Assembly: GCF_900890425.1 (NCBI RefSeq)
Contig: NZ_CAAHFG010000004.1
Span: forward strand, 124,001-188,000
Length of the DNA: 64,000 bases
Reading direction: 5' to 3'
Source: Pontiella desulfatans
GTDB taxonomy: Bacteria > Verrucomicrobiota > Kiritimatiellia > Kiritimatiellales > Pontiellaceae
Shown here: positions 1-9,513 of the stretch, in pieces
Numbering within the stretch: the first letter of the stretch is position 1
Layout of the letters: every line of letters starts with the position of its first letter
Program-made: the position numbers and the translations under genes
The notes under the pieces: generated by a model
Database searches by the model: none
Seen by the model: only the letters and a program-made list of their open reading frames with translations
What the model was told of the DNA's origin: nothing

Positions 1-133
1 CACTATTCAGGCTCAGTACAAAACTGCCCTCAACGAACTTGGATTCGACTTCGAGATATAGAGTCAGTTGGTCGGCGAATTCCTTCAATCCGAATTTATC
101 GAAATCATCAAATGTCATGATTGCTTTACCCAT
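1..133 (-). CDS. KAP-like P-loop NTPase, N-terminal fragment (cut by window edge)
   Basis: Only the first 44 codons are inside the window, starting MGKAIMTFDDFDKFGLKE. The pattern of D-x-F-G, a short helix with 'FADQL', and then a hydrophobic strand ('SFVLSLN') leading off the edge resembles the start of KAP family P-loop NTPases, in which the Walker A loop follows directly. The Walker A itself would lie outside the window, so the family call is a resemblance only. An in-frame second ATG lies five codons downstream. About 260 bases separate it from the 3' end of the comM gene, and I see no convincing gene there. Confidence 0.4.
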   Translation of the reverse strand, partial: MGKAIMTFDDFDKFGLKEFADQLTLYLEVESKFVEGSFVLSLNS

Positions 134-393
134 TAATTTCCCCTCAACTTCCTACCCATAATGTTCTTCACGATGACATTCCCTTGGCTTGCCAACCTCT
201 GGAATACGCCGAGTCCATACCGAGCACATCTCGATCCATACCCCGAAAACTTTTCCCCTCAAACAGATAACATTTTACGATTTCAGACCTCTGAACGAGC
301 GAATAACTGTCATACTCCCGATGTCTTTCAGCGCGTTCCAAAAGAGGAAATTCAAGCCAAAGGGTCAGAACGCTTTTTTCGTCATTTTTCATA

Positions 394-1929
394 TCAAACC
401 CAAAGCTGCCGGTCGAGGGTGCGGTATTGGATGGCCTCGGAAATGTGGTGGGGTTGGATGGTTTCGGCGGCGGCGAGGTCGGCGATGGTGCGGGCGACTT
501 TTAGGATGCGGTCGTAGGCGCGGGCGCTGAAGTTGAGGTCGGACATGGCAGCGCGGAGGATTTGCTCGGCGTCGGATTCCATGCGGCAGATTTGGTGGAG
601 GGTCTTGCTGCGCATGTTGGCGTTGCAATGGGTGCCGGGTTGGTTCTTGTAGCGCTCCTGCTGGATTTCGCGGGCGCGGACGACCCGCTTGCGGATGGCG
701 GAGGAGGGTTCCCCCTTTTCGAGCTTGGTGATTTGCTCGTAGGAGATGGCGGGGACTTCGACGTGGATGTCGATGCGGTCGAGCAGCGGGCCGGATATCT
801 TGGAGCGGTAGCGGGCAATCTGCGTGGGCGAGCAGCGGCATTCGCGCTTGGGGTCGGTCTGGTAGCCGCACGGGCATGGGTTCATGGCGGCCACGAGCAT
901 GAAGCGGCAGGGATAGGTGACGCTGGCGGCGGCGCGGGCGATGGTGACTTCGCCGTCCTCGAGCGGCTGGCGCATCACTTCGAGGACGCTGCGCTGGAAC
1001 TCGGGCAGCTCGTCGAGGAACAACACGCCGTTGTGCGCCATGCTGACGGCGCCGGGCATGGGATTGGTGCCGCCCCCGAGCAGGCCGGCATCGGAAATGG
1101 TGTGGTGCGGCGAGTGGAACGGGCGGGTGGCCACCAACGCCTGGTGCGACTTCAGCGATCCGGTTATGCTGTGGATCTTGGTGGTTTCCAAGGCCTCGTC
1201 GAGCGACATGGATGGAAGGATGGAGGGGATGCGTTTGGCGAGCATGCTCTTGCCGGTGCCGGGCGGGCCCAGCAGAAGCAGATTATGCCCTCCGGAAATG
1301 CCAACCTCGACGGCGCGTTTTGCAAACTCCTGCCCCTTCACATCGGAAAAGTCGTCCTCGTAGAGGCTGTTGGCCTCGAAGACGGATTGGATGTCGAGGT
1401 GGTAGGGATCGATCTTCTTGTCCTGGTTGAGGAAGTCGGCGGCTTCGCGCAGGTTGCGGACGGGAAAGACCTTGATGCCATCCACCACGGCGGCTTCCTC
1501 GGCATTTTCAACCGGAACCATGATGGCCTTGAGTCCGGCGTTGCGCGCCATGAGGGTGATCGGCAAAATACCGCGCACCTTGCGCACGGCGCCGCTGAGC
1601 GCAAGTTCGCCGACCACGCAAATACGTGGGAGCAGGTCGGCATTCATGTCGTCGAGCGCGGCGATGATGCCCAGCGCAATGGGGAGGTCGAAGCTCGGCC
1701 CCTCCTTTTTCATGTCGGCCGGGGCGAGGTTGATGGTGGTGCGGCCCATCGGCGGGCGGAAGCCGGAATTGATGAGCGCCGTCCAGACGCGGTCGGAGCT
1801 TTCCTTCACGGCGGCATCGGGCAGGCCAACAATCACGACCTTGGGCTCGCCATGCCCGGCGTTGACCTCGATCTCGACCGGATAGGCCTCGATCCCAACC
1901 ACCGCACCAGAATTGACCTGTGAAAGCAT
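394..1929 (-). CDS. comM: ComM/YifB family Mg-chelatase-like AAA+ ATPase
   Basis: A 511-residue protein with the full YifB/ComM layout: an N-terminal Lon-S16-like domain beginning 'SGAVVGIEAYPVEIEVN' and including 'VVIVGLPDAAVKES', a central Mg-chelatase ChlI-type AAA+ module with Walker A GPPGTGKS and the 'HHTISDAGLLGGG' and 'MNPCPCG' segments, and the C-terminal helical domain ('LNFSARAYDRILKVARTIADL'). In Vibrio and Haemophilus ComM is a hexameric helicase that promotes branch migration during natural transformation; many non-transforming bacteria keep it too. I chose the ATG at 1929 because AGGGGG lies five bases upstream and family members start at this point; an upstream in-frame extension has no such support. 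It is divergent from the secreted-protein gene at 2142. Length is typical. Confidence 0.93.
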   Translation of the reverse strand: MLSQVNSGAVVGIEAYPVEIEVNAGHGEPKVVIVGLPDAAVKESSDRVWTALINSGFRPPMGRTTINLAPADMKKEGPSFDLPIALGIIAALDDMNADLLPRICVVGELALSGAVRKVRGILPITLMARNAGLKAIMVPVENAEEAAVVDGIKVFPVRNLREAADFLNQDKKIDPYHLDIQSVFEANSLYEDDFSDVKGQEFAKRAVEVGISGGHNLLLLGPPGTGKSMLAKRIPSILPSMSLDEALETTKIHSITGSLKSHQALVATRPFHSPHHTISDAGLLGGGTNPMPGAVSMAHNGVLFLDELPEFQRSVLEVMRQPLEDGEVTIARAAASVTYPCRFMLVAAMNPCPCGYQTDPKRECRCSPTQIARYRSKISGPLLDRIDIHVEVPAISYEQITKLEKGEPSSAIRKRVVRAREIQQERYKNQPGTHCNANMRSKTLHQICRMESDAEQILRAAMSDLNFSARAYDRILKVARTIADLAAAETIQPHHISEAIQYRTLDRQLWV

Positions 1930-2141
1930 TACGTCCCCCTTGCATTCCCTGTTGCACAAACGTGCAGACATTAAACCCTTTCCAATAAAACGGGGCTAGG
2001 AAAAAGCAAGGGGCTTCTTTGACGGGCCGCCCCATGCATTCCCTGTTTCATTATCATTTTTGTCATCTTTCTTGACCGCGCCAAATATCGGTGTAAAAAC
2101 TCCTGTTCAGAGAACGAAATATAAAATCCGGGAGGAAAAAA

Positions 2142-4172
2142 ATGAAACCGTTCCTGTGCTCCGCCCTGCTCCGCTACACACCCGGCCTGCTGGCCGCGCT
2201 GCTCATCCTTGCAATGCCTTTCACCGCCCAAGCCGAAGTTGCCTTCACCCTGGACCTGTGGCACGGCTATAGTTTTTATTATGGAGATGCTGCCCTCGTC
2301 GCCACCAATCCTGCACCCGCCACCTACCATCGCGTCGAATCGCACAACGGGCTTATTTGGCAGAATGCCGGAAACAACAATGACAGCAGTTCGTCCAACC
2401 TGAGCCTGACGAACGATCTTGCGGTTCTGATGAACGAAGTCACCAACGGTCTATGGACCCTGACGTTGAATTTCGGTGATGCCTCGCAACAGATATACAC
2501 CTTTTCCGTATCCGCCGCCGGTGTGAATACAGGACTGTTCGGCACAGCAGATGTAACCTCCCCCGCCGATGGAACCACCGCGACCACCAACCAGCCGAAT
2601 ATTCAATGGACAGGGCCGAACTTCCCCGAGGTCTACGTTCAGGTCGCTGAAAACGATTTTCCGTATGCATTTGGTGGTTCAGCCACTCTGCCAGGTACGA
2701 CCACCAACTGGACACCACCGGCTCCCTTATCCGCGGCCGAGCAATCCGTTCTGCTGATCTTCCGCACCAACGGCTACGCCGGCGTCACCTTCACGACCCC
2801 GACCGGCGGAACCGGATTGACCGGCTGGAGCGCCGTAGCCGACCTGAATACCTATGACTATTCCTCGTTCACCGTGCCCGGCGCGGCCGGCAATTCTGCT
2901 CTGGGTAATGCCGTGGATGCCCCAGAACTGACCTGGACGACCGGCGGCGATGCCGACTGGTTCGCCCAGGATTATGAAGTCTATGATATCACCACCAATG
3001 CTGCGCAGAGCGGGTTCATTGGCGTTTCCGGCACTTCATGGATTGAAACCACAGTCCAGGGACCGGGTACATTGGAATACGCCTGGGCAATTTTTGCCGA
3101 CGAGTACGACTATGCGGAAGTCGAGTGGAATGGATTCCAGGAAAACTACCTTGAGTGGGATTGGGGCTGGGACACCGGCATCATTTACCTAGACCCGGGA
3201 CCAAATACCATCCGGTGGACGTTCTACAACGATGATCCCACCGCCGGCGACTACGACGCGGCCTTCCTCGATGAAGTGGTCTACACGCCCGAGCCTCCGG
3301 AATACGATGTCGAATTCAACCTTCGGCTTCAGCGCAATTATCGAAACGGGACGACCTATTACCTCGCATTCCCGGACCTGCCCAGCGTCTATCCGCCGGC
3401 AGCCACGGTGCATGAAGTCGAATCACCAAACCAGCTGTTTACCGGCGGGGAAGGAAGCTCTTCATCCGCCAACCTGACTTCACTCGATGCCGTTCTCGAC
3501 GAATGCACGAACGGTGTCTGGACGCTCTACCTCGACCGCGGCTCGCCTTATGAGGAACAATATACTTTCTCGATGAGCGTGCTTTCGCTGAGCACCAACG
3601 ACTTCCCGCCGGTGGTGATTCTTGACCCGATAGACGGGGCGTCCGGGGTTTCAACCGATCCGAACTATATGTGGTTCGGTCCTCCTAGCTTCGATTCCCT
3701 GTTCGTTTTGGTGCGCGACAACGAAGCCAACAGCACCGTCGGATTTTCATCACTGTCGGCGCTGACCGCTTCCTGGGATGGTCCAACACTGGCAGAAGGA
3801 ACAAATACCTTCTCGGCCACCTACACGTCGAATAACTTCATGGGGCTCGACTTCACCGAACCGTCCGGCGGCTATCCGCTGAGTTCCTGGTTTTCCACCG
3901 CAGAGATCAGCACAGCAGCCTCTTCCACCTTCATTGCATCATCGGGCTTCGTGCCGCTGCCGGTAACGATCTTCCCGCCTGTGCTCATCGGCGGCGACCT
4001 CGGCCTGTCGTTCCCCACGCAGTCGGGCGCGACACATTTTGTGGAATGGAGCACCAACCTGGTGACCGGCCCATGGCTGCCCGCCACCAACTTCCCCGGC
4101 GACGGCACCACCAACATGGTCACGCTTCCGGCCACCCACCCGGCGGCCTACTTCAAGGTGGAAACGGAGTAG
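2142..4172 (+). CDS. large secreted protein with WTTGG module and C-terminal STNL module
   Basis: 676 residues of unknown function. A signal peptide (residues 1-31, ending AQA) indicates export. Two related regions, about 32-225 and 388-620, share the patterns 'VESxNxL' and 'ECTNGxWTLxL', so the protein is built from an internal duplication. Between them (about 262-385) is a module with 'LTWTTGGDADWF', 'AQSGFIG', 'SWIETTVQGPGTLEYAW' and 'IRWTFYNDD', a jelly-roll-like unit common in secreted PVC proteins. The C-terminus (about 630-676) is the 'VEWSTNLVTGPW...AYFKVETE' module. GGGAGG lies six bases before the ATG. The gene at 5190 is a longer paralogue and the spondin-domain gene between them probably belongs to the same surface locus. 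Carbohydrate binding or adhesion is possible but unproven. Confidence 0.85.
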   Translation: MKPFLCSALLRYTPGLLAALLILAMPFTAQAEVAFTLDLWHGYSFYYGDAALVATNPAPATYHRVESHNGLIWQNAGNNNDSSSSNLSLTNDLAVLMNEVTNGLWTLTLNFGDASQQIYTFSVSAAGVNTGLFGTADVTSPADGTTATTNQPNIQWTGPNFPEVYVQVAENDFPYAFGGSATLPGTTTNWTPPAPLSAAEQSVLLIFRTNGYAGVTFTTPTGGTGLTGWSAVADLNTYDYSSFTVPGAAGNSALGNAVDAPELTWTTGGDADWFAQDYEVYDITTNAAQSGFIGVSGTSWIETTVQGPGTLEYAWAIFADEYDYAEVEWNGFQENYLEWDWGWDTGIIYLDPGPNTIRWTFYNDDPTAGDYDAAFLDEVVYTPEPPEYDVEFNLRLQRNYRNGTTYYLAFPDLPSVYPPAATVHEVESPNQLFTGGEGSSSSANLTSLDAVLDECTNGVWTLYLDRGSPYEEQYTFSMSVLSLSTNDFPPVVILDPIDGASGVSTDPNYMWFGPPSFDSLFVLVRDNEANSTVGFSSLSALTASWDGPTLAEGTNTFSATYTSNNFMGLDFTEPSGGYPLSSWFSTAEISTAASSTFIASSGFVPLPVTIFPPVLIGGDLGLSFPTQSGATHFVEWSTNLVTGPWLPATNFPGDGTTNMVTLPATHPAAYFKVETE

Positions 4173-4179
4173 CCATCAT

Positions 4180-5055
4180 ATGACTACGATGGATAAAACG
4201 AGCATACTCATCGGGGTGGCCTGTATCATCGGCCACTCCGCCTTACCCTCTTCAACGCCCGAGCTGGTAGGCATTGCACCGAGCAACAGCTTCGTCCAGT
4301 TGGAGTGGACGAACGGCTTTGCACCCTTCCAGGTGCAAGCCCGCACATCCCTCGTGGCGGGCGCATGGGCCAACCTCGGTAGCCCGACATTCTCGCGGTC
4401 GGCCACCGACAATGCGGGTTCGGAGGATACCGTGCTGTTCCGGGTCCTCGGCAGTACGGCGGCAGCGGATAGTGCGCAGTATAAGCTGACGTTCGATTCA
4501 ACGTGGAGCGCCTCAACGCACCCGACCAACTTCCCCTCCCCGAACGAGCACTATTCCCCGCTCATCGGCGGAACGCACAACGCGGGCGTCAGCTTCTGGG
4601 CGCCGGGTGGGCAGGCAACGCCCGGCATAAAAACCATGGCCGAAACCGGGAATCCCAACCCGCTGGCGGCCGAGGTCAATTCCGCCATCACCGCCGGCAC
4701 CGCCGAGTTTGTGCTGAGCGGCGGAGCCATGGGCACCTCCCCGGCATCGATTAACATGAGCTTCACGATCACCCAGAGCCATCCCTTGGCGACCGTCGTC
4801 ACCATGATTGCACCAAGCCCCGACTGGTTCGTGGGGGTGCATGGGGCCAAGCTGTTTGTTGATGGCGACTGGATCGACGAGGCCACCTTCCCGCTGCTGC
4901 CCTACGATGCCGGCACCGACGATGGCACCACCTACACATCCGGCAACGCGCCCAGTAGCCCGCCCCAGCCCATCTTCCTAATCACCGGCTATCCGCTGGA
5001 ACATAATGGATCGGTGGCACCCTTTGGAACTTTCACCTTCACCCGAATAAACTAG
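4180..5055 (+). CDS. spondin-domain protein with N-terminal STNL module
   Basis: 291 residues. The region from about 95 to 291 matches the spondin N-terminal domain: 'YKLTFDSTWSASTHPTNFP', 'HYSPLIGGTHN', 'HPLATVVTMIAPSPDWFVG', 'DGDWIDEATFPLLPYDAGTDDG' and a final beta strand. In animals this domain binds matrix components; bacterial copies are secreted and mostly uncharacterised. Residues about 27-92 ('LEWTNGFAPFQVQARTSL' up to 'VLFRVLGS') are a copy of the STNL module that sits at the C-terminus of other secreted proteins here. The N-terminus is hydrophobic ('ILIGVACIIGHSALP') and may act as a signal peptide. It starts eight bases after the preceding stop, so the two are probably cotranscribed; GGAG from the previous coding end may serve as ribosome site. 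Confidence 0.85.
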   Translation: MTTMDKTSILIGVACIIGHSALPSSTPELVGIAPSNSFVQLEWTNGFAPFQVQARTSLVAGAWANLGSPTFSRSATDNAGSEDTVLFRVLGSTAAADSAQYKLTFDSTWSASTHPTNFPSPNEHYSPLIGGTHNAGVSFWAPGGQATPGIKTMAETGNPNPLAAEVNSAITAGTAEFVLSGGAMGTSPASINMSFTITQSHPLATVVTMIAPSPDWFVGVHGAKLFVDGDWIDEATFPLLPYDAGTDDGTTYTSGNAPSSPPQPIFLITGYPLEHNGSVAPFGTFTFTRIN

Positions 5056-5189
5056 CCCGCCCCGCACGCCGGCAGCGATCATGACTACAATGATTACCTA
5101 TCACTACTTTATATTACTTAAATCCTGGATGGGCTTGATCGCTGATTAATAAAGATTCATAATGCCCATCAACCAACCGGGAGGGTACT

Positions 5190-7610
5190 ATGAAACAGGG
5201 TCGTTGTTTGATTGCCGGTGCTTTCGTTTCAGCCTTTGTGCTGGCTTCAATCCCCGTGCTAGGGGAAGTTCATTTCGAGCTCAACTTTGGCCATACGGGA
5301 AGCGACTATTATGCAACCGTCGAACTTTCGGCCACCAATCCGGCACCGTTCTCGGTCTACCGGGTCGAGTCGCCCTCCGGCCTCATCTGGAAAGAGACCG
5401 ATGGCAACGGGAGCTCCGCAGGCGACACCTGGACGAACAACTTCCAGGGACTGCTGAACGAGTGCACCAACGGGCTGTGGACGCTGATCCTCAACCACGG
5501 TGAAATTTTGGCGGAAACCAACTGGTTCACGGTCGCCGCGACCGACCTGACGACCGCCACGTTTGGCCAAGCCATGTTCATCCACCCGACGTATGGCGAA
5601 ACCGTCACGAACAACCAACCGACCCTCCTGTGGCTGGGGCCCTCGCACCTGCCCGAGCTTTATCTCCAGGTGGCCAATGGCGACTACTCGTTCTATGAAT
5701 ACGACCGGCCGGACAGCTCAACCACCAGCTGGATGGTTCCCTCCCCCATGCCCGACGGCTCCTACTCGGCATTGGTCAATTACGAGGACAAGGATTTCTT
5801 GGCCATGTCGGCCGCCGCCCCCACGAACGCCTCGGGCACCCTGGCCGGATGGAACACCAAGTTCGGCATCGCCAGCTATGACTATATCAACTTCACGGTC
5901 GCCACCCCCGCACCGCCTGCCCCCCCCACCTCGCTGGGCACCGCCCTCGAGGCCTACTATCTGCCCTGGACCACCGGCGGCGAGGCGGACTGGTTCGCGC
6001 AAACCAATGAAACATGGGATGGGATCGACACCGCCCAAAGCGGCGCGGTCGGACTCTTCGAAACCTCCTGGATCGAAACCACCGTCACCAACGAGGGCAT
6101 CATGCAGTACTGGATGTATATCGATGCCGACCAGTCCGACTATGTGGAAATCACGGTCAACGGCAGTTTTTACGATTTGTATGACGGCTGGTACGGAGGC
6201 TGGGATTATTTTGATATTTACGGGCTCAGCGCCGGCGACACCATCCGCTGGACGTTCTACAACGATGACGACACGGGATCAGGGCAGGATGCCGCATTCC
6301 TTGACCGCGTGGAATTCGGCGACGACGAACTCGCACTGGCGGTTGATGCCCCGCAATGGACGTGGACTACCGGAGGTGAAGATGGCTGGTACCCGGAATG
6401 GTACGTGTCCCCGGCTGATATCGACACTGCAATGAGTGGGTACGTGGCGCCGCTTGGCGAATCCTGGATCGAAACCACCGTGGAAGGTCCCGGCACCCTT
6501 TCCTTTATGTGGAACATCGAAGTGATGGAAAACGAAGTGCTGATCTTCGAACTCAACGGCTCCGAACATGGCCGGATTGAAGGTTATCAGTTTTGGGCCC
6601 CCTACACCCTTGAACTGCCGGCCGGGCCCAACACCCTGCGCTGGACCTTCGTGAATGACGAAACGGAGATGAGTGGCCCCGCATTTCTCGATCAGGTTCA
6701 CTTTACACCGGCCGCAACAGTGGAACCGGACTATGAAGCCGACCTGAACTTGAGGATCAGCCGCAATAAAAACGGAAACGATCCCGCGTATTACTCCGTC
6801 TATCCCTATATCGGTGATTATGCGCCCACGAATGCCGAGATCGAGGTGGTCTCCCCTAACGAAATCTGCCGTGGCACGCATTATGCCTACTGGCACAATG
6901 CCTTCACCAACCTGCAGGCAGCTATTGATGAATGCGAAGCCGGGCCCTGGACAATCTACTACGACCGCAATACACCGCAGGAAAAAACGTTCACCTTCAC
7001 CGTTTCCCTGCCGACGCTGAACACCGGCGACCTGCCCCCCGTCAACATCACCTCCCCGGTACAGGATGCCGTCGGCGTGTCGCCGAATCCGGACTATACG
7101 TGGACGGGTCCGACAAATTATACCTCCATACGTGCAAACCTTTATAATGTTGAAGAGGGCGGTTATATCGGACACAGCCCATCCTTGCCCACCACGGCCA
7201 CCGCGTGGACGAATGCCCCGACAGCGCCGGAAGTCACCAACCGCTTCACGGTTACCTACAACAATCATTCCTACTGGGACATCGAAATTTCCGAACCGCT
7301 CGACGCCTCATCCAACCCATTGTCGCAATGGAACGAATGGACCTGGCTGGAATCGGAGCACTGGATCACTTATGAAGTTGGCGGAATGGCCCCGCTGCCG
7401 GTCACAATGCTGCCCCCTCTGGTGATCGGCGGGAATCTCGGCCTGTCGTTTGTTTCGCAGTCAGGAGCCACACACTTTGTGGAATGGACCACCAATCTGG
7501 TGACCGGCCCATGGCTGCCCGCCACCAACTTTACCGGCGACGGCACCACCAACCTGCTCACCCTGCCCGCCACCAACCCGGCTTCGTTCTACCGAATCGA
7601 GACGCAATGA
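5190..7610 (+). CDS. large secreted protein, paralogue of the gene at 2142
   Basis: 806 residues with a signal peptide (1-25). It repeats the plan of the neighbour at 2142 but carries two WTTGG jelly-roll-like modules in tandem (about 250-380 and 382-505, each with 'SWIETTV' and 'IRWTF/LRWTF'), flanked by two copies of the larger unit with 'VESPSGLIW' and 'VVSPNEI'. It ends with the same STNL module ('VEWTTNLVTGPWLPATNF', then 'FYRIETQ'). The last 45 residues are close enough to the paralogue that recent duplication or conversion is likely. The start is set by GGGAGG six bases upstream. About 130 bases separate it from the spondin gene, enough for its own promoter. Function unknown; a surface or matrix role is an inference from the modules. 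Confidence 0.85.
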   Translation: MKQGRCLIAGAFVSAFVLASIPVLGEVHFELNFGHTGSDYYATVELSATNPAPFSVYRVESPSGLIWKETDGNGSSAGDTWTNNFQGLLNECTNGLWTLILNHGEILAETNWFTVAATDLTTATFGQAMFIHPTYGETVTNNQPTLLWLGPSHLPELYLQVANGDYSFYEYDRPDSSTTSWMVPSPMPDGSYSALVNYEDKDFLAMSAAAPTNASGTLAGWNTKFGIASYDYINFTVATPAPPAPPTSLGTALEAYYLPWTTGGEADWFAQTNETWDGIDTAQSGAVGLFETSWIETTVTNEGIMQYWMYIDADQSDYVEITVNGSFYDLYDGWYGGWDYFDIYGLSAGDTIRWTFYNDDDTGSGQDAAFLDRVEFGDDELALAVDAPQWTWTTGGEDGWYPEWYVSPADIDTAMSGYVAPLGESWIETTVEGPGTLSFMWNIEVMENEVLIFELNGSEHGRIEGYQFWAPYTLELPAGPNTLRWTFVNDETEMSGPAFLDQVHFTPAATVEPDYEADLNLRISRNKNGNDPAYYSVYPYIGDYAPTNAEIEVVSPNEICRGTHYAYWHNAFTNLQAAIDECEAGPWTIYYDRNTPQEKTFTFTVSLPTLNTGDLPPVNITSPVQDAVGVSPNPDYTWTGPTNYTSIRANLYNVEEGGYIGHSPSLPTTATAWTNAPTAPEVTNRFTVTYNNHSYWDIEISEPLDASSNPLSQWNEWTWLESEHWITYEVGGMAPLPVTMLPPLVIGGNLGLSFVSQSGATHFVEWTTNLVTGPWLPATNFTGDGTTNLLTLPATNPASFYRIETQ

Positions 7611-7624
7611 TTCCCCGACACGGA

Positions 7625-7927
7625 CTACTTTTCCAGCCGCCAACGGTCGTCGATGAGTGTCATATCGCCGGCCGGCAAGGTGGGGAAGGAGCAGTCCATG
7701 TGAATGATGCGTTCGCCATGGTCAATCCGGCGAGGAAAGATGGTTGGATCGAAGGAGAAGGCCGACTCCGGATCCCACGGGGTAATCGGCAAGACCTCCG
7801 CCAGGATTTCGGCGAGCACATCGTTCGTCTCGGCCTCGGCCGCTTCCTGCTTCACCGGTGTATCGCCGCACCCGGCGAGCAAAACCACAACTGCGACCAA
7901 GCTTCCTTGTCCGTTTTTGCCCATCAT
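7625..7927 (-). CDS. small lipoprotein, unknown function
   Basis: A 100-residue protein beginning MMGKNGQGSLVAVVVLLAGC, a lipoprotein signal peptide with lipobox LLAG-C, followed by a short acidic linker and a conserved-looking end ('HGERIIHMDCSFPTLPAGD'). I chose the paired ATG codons at 7927/7924 because GGGAG lies 7-10 bases upstream and they put the signal peptide at the N-terminus; a longer frame upstream only overlaps the HD gene. It lies 14 bases after the HD-domain gene and is probably the last gene of that transcript. It is convergent with the gene ending at 7610. I do not recognise the family. Confidence 0.7.
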   Translation of the reverse strand: MMGKNGQGSLVAVVVLLAGCGDTPVKQEAAEAETNDVLAEILAEVLPITPWDPESAFSFDPTIFPRRIDHGERIIHMDCSFPTLPAGDMTLIDDRWRLEK

Positions 7928-7941
7928 AAACAATCTCCCGG

Positions 7942-8721
7942 CTACTCCTGCCCAGCCACCGTCCGCAATTGTTCCAACACCTGGCCAACCTCGGGGATGT
8001 TCGTCGGCAAATGAGCCGAGAACTGGTCGATGATCCCGCGTTCGTGAATGATGGTGCGCGTGGCGGGATACCCCATCTGGTTGACCCACGAAAGGATCAG
8101 CAACAGGAAGTCGGCAAAGCAGTTCAAGTCGGTATAGGCCGGGTGATCGCCGGCCAGGATCCGCTCAGCCAGCCCGGGGCTGGGATCGCCCTCGAGGGTC
8201 AGGCCCATTCCGATTTCCGGATGCTCCCCGAGCTTATCGTTGATGATGGCATCGTGGACGATCCGGTAGATATCAAGCCGGTCGGCATCGCGGATGAGGT
8301 TGATCCAGCGGTAGTGGGCTTCGGGGAGATGTTCCGGAACGGTGCGGGCGTTGTGGTGCAGCACGCCGTCGAGCAGCGCAGCGCACAGCACCGGCTCCAC
8401 CCCTTCGAGCAGGTTGCTTTCGCGGATGGCCTGCCAGCCCCTCAGACCGTGGTTGATCGACTTCGCATCCATGAAGGTGCCGTATTCCTCGAGCTGCGGA
8501 AAGCGGCCGATGTCGTGGAGCAATCCAAGCGCCTCCGCCGTGTTCACATCCTCGGGGCCCCACCCGTTCGCAAGGGCGAGATCGCGGCAGTTGCGGGCAA
8601 CGAAGGCGCAATGCTCGCGCTTGAGCTCCATCATGTGCCGCATTTCGCCGGCCCGGGCGATATGGCGGTTGGCATAGTCAATGATATGCCGCCGGACGGC
8701 CTGGAGTTGGGCGCGGGTCAT
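7942..8721 (-). CDS. HD-domain phosphohydrolase
   Basis: 259 residues from the ATG at 8721 (MTRAQLQAV). It has the HD-superfamily metal-binding pattern: 'EHCAFVARNCRDLA' supplies the first histidine, 'LGLLHDIGRFPQ' the H-D pair, and 'VLHHNA' and 'NLIRDADRLD' the later ligands. Such proteins hydrolyse phosphate esters or nucleotides; the substrate cannot be told from sequence. It begins seven bases after the stop of the membrane-protein gene at 8729 and precedes a small lipoprotein gene, so the three are probably one transcript. The upstream extension to 8793 would run through the neighbouring gene and is not favoured. Confidence 0.85.
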   Translation of the reverse strand: MTRAQLQAVRRHIIDYANRHIARAGEMRHMMELKREHCAFVARNCRDLALANGWGPEDVNTAEALGLLHDIGRFPQLEEYGTFMDAKSINHGLRGWQAIRESNLLEGVEPVLCAALLDGVLHHNARTVPEHLPEAHYRWINLIRDADRLDIYRIVHDAIINDKLGEHPEIGMGLTLEGDPSPGLAERILAGDHPAYTDLNCFADFLLLILSWVNQMGYPATRTIIHERGIIDQFSAHLPTNIPEVGQVLEQLRTVAGQE

Positions 8722-8728
8722 GACGGTC

Positions 8729-9268
8729 TTAGTAGACCAAGGCCCCGAGCAGAAGCAGCGCCACACCCACGGCGGTCTTGCCAAGTGCCACAACCTTGAA
8801 CAGCGCGTCGTTGTCTAGGAAGGGCTGGAAAAACTTGCGGAAATACCACGGCGACATCAACAGGATGATGCCATAGATCACCAGGAAATACATGATCGCC
8901 ACCAAAAACTGGAAGAAGGGCTGGCCGGATTGCGACGCGGTCTTGACGATCGGCACGGAGATCAGGCAGAGGAACCCGCCGAGGGCGCGCGGGGCGAGAA
9001 GCTCTTTCATGTAGTAGATGCTCGCACCGAAAACCCCAACCGCCATGAACGGAATATAGGGCTTGATGACATCCACCGCCCCCATGTTCATCGCGCCGGC
9101 CTCACGCGCCCCAAGAAAACAGCAGAGCGCCGTGAACACCCAGGCCGGCACCACGCTACGGGGAAACAACCCCGCAAAACGCTTAACGAGATCAGGGCGC
9201 AGAATGCCCACCAAACCACCGCCGGTGGCCATCAGGCCGATCAGTATCGCAATCCATTGCAAGCTCAT
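8729..9268 (-). CDS. integral membrane protein, unknown function
   Basis: 179 residues, rich in hydrophobic segments: about 1-22, 40-55, 68-86, 92-112, 118-140 and 155-178, so five or six membrane spans. 'LRPDLVKRFAGLFPRS' between the first two spans is a basic cytoplasmic loop. I do not recognise a named family. It is the first gene of the minus-strand group with the HD hydrolase and small lipoprotein. The upstream region (9269-9513) is shared with the divergent Sel1 gene and holds an inverted repeat at 9385-9410. Confidence 0.7.
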   Translation of the reverse strand: MSLQWIAILIGLMATGGGLVGILRPDLVKRFAGLFPRSVVPAWVFTALCCFLGAREAGAMNMGAVDVIKPYIPFMAVGVFGASIYYMKELLAPRALGGFLCLISVPIVKTASQSGQPFFQFLVAIMYFLVIYGIILLMSPWYFRKFFQPFLDNDALFKVVALGKTAVGVALLLLGALVY

Positions 9269-9384
9269 TGACTACTCCGGAAATTCAATCCACAGGAAAA
9301 AGGTATTGGGTTTCAACAAACAGTGGATAGTGCAGGGAGCATTCCACCAGTTCAAGCTTCGAAACCAAAAAGGGAAACTGGCGA

Positions 9385-9410
9385 TTATCACACCTCACAA
9401 GGTGTGATAA
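9385..9410. promoter_or_regulatory. inverted repeat, possible operator
   Basis: TTATCACACCT, four bases (CACA), then AGGTGTGATAA: a perfect 11-bp inverted repeat. It lies between divergent genes starting at 9268 and 9514. The core CACACCT/AGGTGTG recurs in a perfect palindrome at 15961-15984, so a shared DNA-binding protein is possible. A second small hairpin (TGGAAAC...GTTTCCA) follows directly at about 9411-9430. Confidence 0.5.
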
Positions 9411-9513
9411 TGGAAACGGCAGGGTTTCCATGGCCCTCTTTCTCTGCTAATAATGGAACAAATCCATGCATTGGCTTGGTTTTAGCTAGGCTTGGAGGGA
9501 ACTTGGAGACGAT

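Noticed and set aside
168-392. 74-codon frame starting one base after the comM stop
   Set aside because: The position would suggest coupling, but the protein has no recognisable pattern, there is no separate ribosome site, and composition differs from neighbours. Left as intergenic.
562-1923. Long plus-strand frame (453 codons) opposite comM
   Set aside because: A shadow frame: glycine/histidine/alanine-rich, no start signal, lies fully over a well-conserved gene.
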